A stretch of DNA of 11,903 nt, taken from positions 1-11,903 of the forward strand of contig CALGRQ010000506.1 in the NCBI GenBank assembly GCA_937880795.1, written 5' to 3'. Shown here one piece after another: positions 7,106 to 11,903 of the stretch (the stretch's first letter is position 1; each line of letters starts with the position of its first letter). The notes under the pieces were generated by a model. That model saw only the letters and a program-made list of their open reading frames with translations. It did not search any database and had not been told where the DNA came from. This DNA comes from an uncultured Dyadobacter sp. (GTDB lineage Bacteria > Bacteroidota > Bacteroidia > Cytophagales > Spirosomataceae). A program made the position numbers and the translations under genes.

Positions 7106-7311
7106 CAATTCACTGATTTTATAATCTACTTTGGCTTATAACACGCAGTCGGGCAAAACAATTTTATACTTCAACAAATTAACGTACAGAATTGTTGAAT
7201 TTTTAGTTTTTGTTTCAAATAATTATCAAAAATGTTTATTTAAACCTATTTTATTGTAAATTGAGTATGTAGACTTCAGGTATCTTATTTACATATACAC
7301 ACTTCGGATTG
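7106..7311. other. AT-rich divergent promoter region between cysE and the lipoprotein hydrolase
   Basis: About 206 nt of very AT-rich sequence separates the two divergent start codons and should hold both promoters. I found no exact TAnnTTTG on either strand; the closest on the minus strand is TTAATTTG, one base off, inside the inverted repeat at 7170-7199. No coding region or RNA gene is apparent. Confidence 0.5.
7170..7199. repeat. Imperfect inverted repeat in the cysE upstream region
   Basis: TTCAACAAATT (7170-7180) pairs with AATTGTTGAA (7190-7199), giving 10 bp with one bulged A and a 9-nt loop. It lies 65 nt before the cysE start, on the side where a regulator of cysteine synthesis could bind, or it may form an RNA hairpin in the cysE leader. 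No T-run follows. Role unknown. Confidence 0.4.
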
Positions 7312-8196
7312 ATGCGACGAATTCCCTACTTCCGATCTATACTGGCGATCTTCTTAAGTATCGCAATGTCTTCATGTTTTTCAAGGTATATTATATCCGC
7401 GAAACAGGTTCGTAAGCATTATGCAGCCAAGGAGGTAAAACCTCAAACCAAGCTGATCGAAAATGATACGCTTACATTAAGTGTGGCCAGCGTAGGAGCT
7501 GATACACTACCCATGTTGTTATTGATTCATGGGGCACCTGGTAGCTTATGGGGTTACATGAATTTACTGGACGATCCAGATCTTCAACGTCAGTTTCACA
7601 TTGTTTCTGTTGACAGGATTGGTTACGGGAAGTCTAGACTAAAAATGAGAAAGTTTGTGACGTCCATTGAACAGCAAGCCCAGGCATTGTTACCCGTATT
7701 AGCGCTCAACCGATCGGACGAAAAAGTTACAATACTCGGCCGCTCGTATGGCGCACCCATTGCTGCTCAACTTGTTTCCCTAATGCCTGAGAAAGTGAAA
7801 GAGCTCATTATGGTTTCTCCAGTCATTGATCCGGAGAAGGAAAGATTTTACTGGTTTTCAAAATTTGGAAAAAATTCCTTCGTACAACTTTTCCTGCCAG
7901 GGGAGTTTAATACTGCCACAGCCGAAAAGTATAGCCATGCTGAGGAGCTTCGGAAGTTGATGCCGGTTTGGAAGAGCTTGGATGTCCGTACAACGGTTAT
8001 TCAGGGAGGAAATGACTGGATTGGGGATCCATCCAACATTGAGTTTGCCAAGAAACATATCAAAAGTAAAAGGGCACAGTTCATATTTCTTTTCAATGCG
8101 GGACATATGCTCACATTTACCCATTCCGACATGATCAAGGAGATGTTGTTAAGAAGTAGGATGTTTCAGGATAAGATAGCCGTAAAAATGCACTAA
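7312..8196 (+). CDS. Alpha/beta hydrolase, predicted lipoprotein
   Basis: A protein of 294 residues with an N-terminal export signal (basic RR, then hydrophobic ILAIFLSIAM) ending in MSSC, a usable though not ideal lipobox. It is probably acylated on that Cys (C22 from the ATG) and anchored in the envelope. The rest is an alpha/beta-hydrolase fold: HGAPGS (73-78) forms the oxyanion-hole loop, DRIGYGKS follows at 101-108, the nucleophile elbow is GRSYG with S145, the acid is D235 or D239 in GGNDWIGDPSN, and the histidine is H265 in NAGHMLTF. The triad is complete, so an active esterase, lipase or peptidase-like hydrolase is expected; the substrate cannot be assigned. The start is ATG at 7312; a TTG directly upstream at 7309 is the alternative. 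It stands alone, divergent from cysE, with terminator-like hairpins downstream. Confidence 0.9.
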   Translation: MRRIPYFRSILAIFLSIAMSSCFSRYIISAKQVRKHYAAKEVKPQTKLIENDTLTLSVASVGADTLPMLLLIHGAPGSLWGYMNLLDDPDLQRQFHIVSVDRIGYGKSRLKMRKFVTSIEQQAQALLPVLALNRSDEKVTILGRSYGAPIAAQLVSLMPEKVKELIMVSPVIDPEKERFYWFSKFGKNSFVQLFLPGEFNTATAEKYSHAEELRKLMPVWKSLDVRTTVIQGGNDWIGDPSNIEFAKKHIKSKRAQFIFLFNAGHMLTFTHSDMIKEMLLRSRMFQDKIAVKMH

Positions 8197-8254
8197 TACG
8201 TTTGGAATTGTAAGGTTTTAGTGAAATTATTAATTGTGGTATATTCGCAAAAAG

Positions 8255-8283
8255 AAAACGACTAGTCATCGACCAGCCGTTTT
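8255..8283. terminator. Imperfect hairpin, possible terminator
   Basis: AAAACG (8255-8260) pairs with CGTTTT (8278-8283). Inside, CTAGTC (8262-8267) faces GACCAG (8271-8276) with one mismatch around a 3-nt loop. It lies 58 nt after the hydrolase stop. Rightward it ends in TTTT; leftward it runs into TTTTCTTTTT, a better T-tract. It is probably the first of two tandem rightward terminators, or bidirectional. Confidence 0.5.
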
Positions 8284-8320
8284 GCCAAATTATAATTAAC
8301 CTATGATAAATGCTATGTAG

Positions 8321-8349
8321 CACCGAAGAACTTTCGGTGTTATTTTTTT
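8321..8349 (+). terminator. Rightward intrinsic terminator after the hydrolase gene
   Basis: CACCGAA (8321-8327) pairs with TTCGGTG (8333-8339) around a 5-nt loop, followed by TTA and seven T at 8343-8349. A classic terminator, 124 nt after the hydrolase stop codon. Confidence 0.8.
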
Positions 8350-8380
8350 ATTATATCCCCAGTTTTCTGGAAAATATAAT
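8350..8380. repeat. Inverted repeat directly after the terminator
   Basis: ATTATAT (8350-8356) pairs with ATATAAT (8374-8380), and CCAG (8359-8362) pairs with CTGG (8367-8370) around a TTTT loop, leaving a 2x3 internal loop. It starts at the end of the preceding T-run. It has no T-tract of its own in either direction, so it is not an obvious terminator. Role unknown. Confidence 0.4.
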
Positions 8381-8501
8381 GAACCGTAATCAAAGTCTTA
8401 ATTGCGTTCTTAATGGTTACAAAAGGGTATGAATTCGGCTATATACTTATGACGCTAAAAATTTAATTCACCATGATTGATTTTGTAATTGTTTTTAGAT
8501 A

Positions 8502-8547
8502 AATCAAAAAAGGTACCCTGACCCGAGCCAGAGTACCTTTTTTGATT
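8502..8547. terminator. Long-stem terminator, mainly for the leftward T9SS protein gene
   Basis: A 19-bp stem with one mismatch pairs 8502-8520 with 8529-8547 around an 8-nt loop. The GGTAC/GTACC core is flanked by six A and six T, so it can work in both directions. It lies 20 nt beyond the stop codon of the T9SS protein gene. Confidence 0.9.
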
Positions 8548-8567
8548 GCTGTGTTTAGCTTGTTTAG

Positions 8568-9680
8568 CTATTGCCGCATTATTTTCTTAGTAACACTTTC
8601 TACATTATTAGAAGCTTTAATCAAATATAAACCGCTACTTAGTTTTCTTAAATCAAATTCGTATTCAAGATTTCTGTCTAGTGTTTTGCCTTTATATTCC
8701 ATAACCACCCGTCCTTGAATATCGATCACTTGAAGTGATATTAAGGCAGCATCCTGACTATATGCTTTTACGGTTATATAGTTTTCGGTAGGGATAGGGA
8801 AAGCGTCTACGGAGATGGATATTTCGGGAGACGAAGGCTTCGGAACAGATGTGATGGTACCTTGTGTTTCTGCGAATTGGTATGGTGGAATTTCAACAGT
8901 ATTACCTGGTTTATCGGTAACCACAACAACACCTTCACGGTATGTTTCAGAAATTCGAATACCATTTCTCCATTCATGAACTACCAGTGCATAAATATAT
9001 TGTCCCACCTGGGTAGGGGCAGTCCATATAAGTTTTCTCTTTACTGCGTCAACGGCAAATGTACCTGCGGCATTCACGTCATTGGGGTAAAGATATTCGT
9101 TATCCGTAGTACGAACAGCACAGGTTCCCGGATTGGTTTTACTTAATTTCTGTACGGTGTAGGTTATACTATCTCCCTCAGTATCTGTTGCACTTAAATC
9201 TAATACAAACGGTTGTTTTACGCCTGCTTCAAAAGAAAGTAAAGGCAAGAAGGGCGTGGAATTGGCAAAAGCGGTATTAACTACGGTCCATAGGAACATA
9301 GGTGTCTCCTCCGAATGTGTGTAGTTCAGAATGTTAGCAGTTCTATTGGTTATTCTTGCCGAAATCTGATAGCGACCACTTGAACTGTAGGTATGTGTAC
9401 CTTCATATATAGCCAGCGAGGTATTTGTAGCATTGGAAATGGGAGTGATGGAGGTGCGACTCAGTTGCATAACCGGCCCATCACCCGTACATACCTCGAT
9501 ACTGGATTCGGTTGAAGATGCACCTTGACCGGTTGTGTTATCGAGGTATAGTACCACTGATATTTTGTAAGTCTGTCCCGAAATATGCGTAGTTCTGATT
9601 TCTCCACCTCTTAAATGGGTTGCAAAAGAACTTAGATTCGTGAATAGCAGTAAAAAAAATATTAGATATATGTTTTTCAT
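8568..9680 (-). CDS. Secreted surface protein with a C-terminal T9SS type A sorting domain
   Basis: An exported protein of 370 residues. The signal peptide is residues 1-20 (MKNIYLIFFLLLFTNLSSFA), giving a mature end THLRGGEI. This matches the 'ATH-x-x-GGEI' opening of an N-terminal module in many large Bacteroidota adhesion and gliding-associated proteins, though the module's usual YRDC here reads YLDN. A beta-rich middle region contains ATDTEGDSITYTV (164-176), like cadherin/Ig-type repeats. The C-terminal domain at about 286-370 has FPIPTENYITV, QVIDIQGRVV and DLRKLSSGLYLIKA and ends KKIMRQ; this is the type A sorting signal recognised by the T9SS, which is cleaved on export. Only two cysteines (64, 187) remain. 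The start is ATG at 9680; an in-frame ATG at 9740 would add 20 polar residues before the signal peptide and is rejected. No enzyme motif is visible, so the ligand or role is unknown. It lies 118 nt downstream of the asparaginase gene in the same direction, with no terminator between them. Confidence 0.92.
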   Translation of the reverse strand: MKNIYLIFFLLLFTNLSSFATHLRGGEIRTTHISGQTYKISVVLYLDNTTGQGASSTESSIEVCTGDGPVMQLSRTSITPISNATNTSLAIYEGTHTYSSSGRYQISARITNRTANILNYTHSEETPMFLWTVVNTAFANSTPFLPLLSFEAGVKQPFVLDLSATDTEGDSITYTVQKLSKTNPGTCAVRTTDNEYLYPNDVNAAGTFAVDAVKRKLIWTAPTQVGQYIYALVVHEWRNGIRISETYREGVVVVTDKPGNTVEIPPYQFAETQGTITSVPKPSSPEISISVDAFPIPTENYITVKAYSQDAALISLQVIDIQGRVVMEYKGKTLDRNLEYEFDLRKLSSGLYLIKASNNVESVTKKIMRQ

Positions 9681-9798
9681 GGATATTGAAGGAGAAGTTT
9701 TGCCGGGAACGGTATGCTCATACAAAACGACCTGAAACATTAAATTGATATGCTAAATAAAGGGAAAAACGGAGTTTTACAACATTATTTTAATTGAA

Positions 9799-10875
9799 TT
9801 ACTTTTTTAATTCATCTTTGTAGATCATCGTTACACTTTGTCCGTCATGGCGAATATAACCACGATACATTCCTTCGCTGTTGAACGGCATGGATATATT
9901 ACCTTTTTTATCCAGTGCAATAACACCTCCTTCACCACCCATGGCTATCAGCTTCTTCATTACAACTTCATTTGCAGCATCTTGTAAGTTTAAACCTTTG
10001 TACTCCATAAGCGCCGATATATCATGCGCTACGGCGGCACGAATGAAGAACTCCCCGTGTCCTGTTGCTGATACTGCACAGGTTTCATTGTTGGCGTAGG
10101 TTCCGGCGCCAATAATGGGGGCATCACCAACACGACCGTATCGTTTGTTGGTCATTCCGCCTGTTGAGGTACCTGCGGCAAGGTTTCCATACTTATCAAG
10201 CGCTACGCAGCCAACAGTTCCAAACTTTTTCCCTTCACTAAATATAAGGGACTTGGATTCTCGATGTCCTGTTTTATTACCTTTTTTTAAATTCTCCTTC
10301 TTGGCCTTGTCAGAATGATCTAGTTCAATACTTTCTGATTTTTTTGCGTTAAGCAAAGCCTTGTAACGAGCTTCTGTATAGAAATATGAGGGGTCAACAA
10401 TTTGTAGGCCTTGCTCTTTTGCAAAGCGGTCGGCTCCGGCCCCCGTTAGCATAACATGAGGAGATTTTTCCATTACCGCAATAGCTGCGGTAATAGGGTT
10501 TTTTACCGTTGTAACACCAGCAACAGCGCCCGCCATCAGGTTTTTTCCATCCATGATGGAAGCATCCAATTCGTTTTTTCCTTCATGGGTAAAAACTGCG
10601 CCTTTGCCTGCGTTAAAAAGAGGGGAGTCTTCAAGAACCATAATGGCCGTTTGCACAGCGTTTACACTCGTACCACCATTTTTTAACACCAAATATCCTT
10701 TTTGTAAGGCGTTGTCCAGAACAGCCCTATATGCCTTTTCTTGTTCAGCCGTCATATTTTTTCTGGTGATCGTACCCGCTCCGCCATGAATTACGAGCTT
10801 TATATTATTATTGTCCTGTGCGTGAAGGGTATGACTGAGAAAGAAAAAAACTATAAGGGTGTAAATGTTCTTCAT
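9799..10875 (-). CDS. Isoaspartyl peptidase / L-asparaginase (Ntn hydrolase), exported
   Basis: A plant-type asparaginase of 358 residues that hydrolyses isoaspartyl dipeptides and asparagine. It has a signal peptide (MKNIYTLIVFFFLSHTLHAQ, cleavage near A19-Q20), so it should act in the periplasm. Family motifs: VIHGGAG (28-34), LEDSPLFNAGKGAVF (81-95), NELDASIMDG (101-110). The precursor should cut itself between G219 and T220 in KFGTVGCVALD, freeing T220 as the nucleophile. T238 (GTSTGG), R248 and T271 (SATGHGE) fall exactly at the spacings of T197, R207 and T230 relative to T179 of E. coli IaaA. All catalytic residues are therefore present. The segment before the cleavage site (about 177-211) is unusually long, lysine-rich and charged, as expected of the disordered alpha-subunit tail. 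The gene may be co-transcribed with the T9SS protein gene. Confidence 0.95.
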   Translation of the reverse strand: MKNIYTLIVFFFLSHTLHAQDNNNIKLVIHGGAGTITRKNMTAEQEKAYRAVLDNALQKGYLVLKNGGTSVNAVQTAIMVLEDSPLFNAGKGAVFTHEGKNELDASIMDGKNLMAGAVAGVTTVKNPITAAIAVMEKSPHVMLTGAGADRFAKEQGLQIVDPSYFYTEARYKALLNAKKSESIELDHSDKAKKENLKKGNKTGHRESKSLIFSEGKKFGTVGCVALDKYGNLAAGTSTGGMTNKRYGRVGDAPIIGAGTYANNETCAVSATGHGEFFIRAAVAHDISALMEYKGLNLQDAANEVVMKKLIAMGGEGGVIALDKKGNISMPFNSEGMYRGYIRHDGQSVTMIYKDELKK

Positions 10876-10951
10876 GAAAGTATCATTTTTTTGTCGTTGT
10901 TAAAGTTACAAACAATCCGTCAGATAGAATTATAACTACTGGTCGATACGT

Positions 10952-10999
10952 AAAAAGAAAGCCCCAAATCAGTCAGCCATTGACTGATTTGGAGCTTTC
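10952..10999 (-). terminator. Terminator of maeB (leftward)
   Basis: A 19-bp stem with a single mismatch pairs 10957-10975 with 10981-10999 around a 5-nt loop. Leftward it runs into TTTCTTTTT (complement of 10952-10960). It lies 41 nt beyond the maeB stop codon, before the asparaginase gene, so the latter needs its own promoter within 10876-10950. The nearest match there is TAACTTTA on the minus strand, one base off the consensus. Confidence 0.9.
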
Positions 11000-11040
11000 A
11001 CACGAAAAGTCGCTAATCTAAGTTAAAGATTAACCTTTAT

Positions 11041-11903
11041 TTATTCCTTCATTTGCGCTTCAACTACGGCAATCGCAACCATGTTTACGATTTCACGCAC
11101 AGAGCTACCTAATTGCAGAACATGAACTGGTTTTTTCATGCCAAGCAAAATAGGTCCGATGGTCTCCAATTCGGCAGCCTCCTTCAATAAGTTATAAGCT
11201 ATATTGCTTGCTGAAAGATTAGGGAAAATGAGGGTGTTGGCACCACCATCTACCAATGCGCTGAAAGGATGATTTTCTTTAAGCAATTCCGTATTGAAGG
11301 CAAGGTGCGCCTGCATTTCACCTTCCACGATCATAGAAGGATTCCTTTTTTTCAATATGGCCGTTGCCGCACTCATTTTTTCTGCGTCTTTACCACTTGC
11401 ACTACCATAGTTGGCATACGTAACTAATGCAATTCTTGGTTGAATATTAAACCTTTCTACAGTGCGGGCTGTAAGTTCGGTTATTTCAACAATCTCATCA
11501 ACCGTTGGATCCAGGTTTACCGTGGTATCGGAGAAGAAAAGTGGTCCCTTGGGGGTAAGCAAGATATACATACCGGCTACCTTGTTCACATCATCTTGCT
11601 TGCCGATTACATGAAGTGCAGGACGGATGGTGTCGGGGTAAGTTCTAGTAAGACCAGAAATAAGGGCATCTGCTTCACCATTTTCTACCATCATCGCTCC
11701 AAAATAGCTTTTGAAATAAATGGTACGTCGAGCCTCTATGGGCGTAAGACCTTTACGTTGTCTTTTCGCATAGAGTTTCTCAGCATAAACATCCACTTTT
11801 GCTTCGTTTTCCTCTGCTCTTGGATCAACAATAGCCACATCCGCTAAATCTAGTTTACTTTCTAGAATCAGATTTTTGATGGTTTCTTTATGTCCAAGCA
11901 AAA
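11041..11903 (-). CDS. maeB: NADP-dependent malic enzyme, C-terminal phosphotransacetylase-like domain (partial)
   Basis: The last 287 codons of a leftward gene; the frame is still open at the window edge, and the apparent TTG start at 11901 is only an internal Leu codon. The sequence is the phosphate-acetyl/butyryl-transferase-like domain that ends MaeB malic enzymes: KRQRKGLTPIEARR, GEADALISGLTRTYPDTIRP, VAGMYILLTPKGPLFFSDTT, NTLIFPNLSASNIAYNLLKE and a final LGMKKPVHVLQLGSSVREIV. MaeB decarboxylates malate to pyruvate and CO2 with NADP. This domain usually does not make acetyl-phosphate but mediates allosteric control by acetyl-CoA and drives oligomerisation. A free Pta enzyme is the alternative, but the wording of these motifs, especially GLTRTYPDTIRP and FFSDTTVN, fits the malic-enzyme branch. 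The catalytic malic domain lies outside the window. A strong terminator follows. Confidence 0.88.
   Translation of the reverse strand, partial: LLGHKETIKNLILESKLDLADVAIVDPRAEENEAKVDVYAEKLYAKRQRKGLTPIEARRTIYFKSYFGAMMVENGEADALISGLTRTYPDTIRPALHVIGKQDDVNKVAGMYILLTPKGPLFFSDTTVNLDPTVDEIVEITELTARTVERFNIQPRIALVTYANYGSASGKDAEKMSAATAILKKRNPSMIVEGEMQAHLAFNTELLKENHPFSALVDGGANTLIFPNLSASNIAYNLLKEAAELETIGPILLGMKKPVHVLQLGSSVREIVNMVAIAVVEAQMKE

Larger units (their letters stand above)
8197..8567. other. 371-nt gap rich in hairpins, no gene seen
   Basis: No plausible coding region is present. The gap contains four hairpins, listed separately: 8255-8283, 8321-8349, 8350-8380 and 8502-8547. The stretch 8381-8501 is featureless AT-rich sequence apart from a 17-codon open frame at 8379-8432 with no support. 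The simplest reading is terminators for the hydrolase gene (rightward) and for the T9SS protein gene (leftward), with some unexplained structure between. Confidence 0.6.

Noticed and set aside
8379..8432. 17-codon open frame in the gap downstream of the hydrolase gene
   Set aside because: Too short, no ribosome site, no downstream gene it could lead; chance is sufficient.
9681..9740. 20-residue N-terminal extension of the T9SS protein
   Set aside because: It would place polar residues ahead of a clear signal peptide starting at the ATG at 9680.
8502..10999. The two 19-bp hairpins at 8502-8547 and 10957-10999 as copies of one repeat element
   Set aside because: Both have 19-bp stems with a single mismatch, but their sequences and loops are unrelated; each is simply a terminator at the 3' end of its own gene.
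11440..11847. 135-codon plus-strand frame opposite maeB
   Set aside because: The composition looks like the reverse of the conserved malic-enzyme domain; no family resemblance.

Overview
This window reads as a chromosomal segment of a member of the Bacteroidota, probably a Cytophagales-type bacterium. The evidence is a secreted protein with a C-terminal type IX secretion (T9SS) sorting domain, signal peptides ending in HAQ/FA-type sites, several exact matches to the Bacteroidota -7 promoter consensus TAnnTTTG, poor Shine-Dalgarno sequences, and a malic enzyme C-terminus of the long MaeB type. Base composition is moderate and slightly AT-rich. I see no transposase, integrase, tRNA, rRNA, CRISPR array or phage gene, so the region looks like ordinary core/accessory chromosome rather than an island. 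Both end genes are cut by the window edges.

Layout. Positions 1-111 hold the 5' end of a leftward gene, possibly NUDIX-like. Diverging from it is a rightward pair: a CNNM/CBS/CorC-type membrane protein with a TTG start and, 1 nt after its stop, pyrE (orotate phosphoribosyltransferase). A strong bidirectional terminator separates pyrE from a convergent aldo/keto reductase. Next, rightward, is a full-length PPK1-family protein, then a TetR/AcrR regulator with its own promoter and a 10-bp perfect inverted repeat. The regulator's 3' end overlaps that of the leftward cysE (serine O-acetyltransferase) by 20 bp. Diverging from cysE is a predicted lipoprotein alpha/beta hydrolase, followed by a hairpin-rich 371-nt gap. 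The last part is all leftward: a T9SS-exported surface protein, a periplasmic isoaspartyl peptidase/asparaginase, and the C-terminal phosphotransacetylase-like domain of malic enzyme (maeB).

How the genes work together. Most are stand-alone housekeeping or envelope functions: pyrimidine synthesis (pyrE), cysteine synthesis (cysE), central carbon metabolism (maeB) and envelope proteins. I found no multi-gene novel system. The strongest unusual signal is the PPK1-family protein at 3389-5500. It keeps the fold, the full length and the phosphorylated-histidine motif, but almost every other residue that I recall as forming the E. coli PPK active site is substituted at exactly matching spacings. 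It looks like a maintained but catalytically altered paralogue. The second signal is a promoter/operator arrangement in front of the tetR-type gene that suggests autoregulation.
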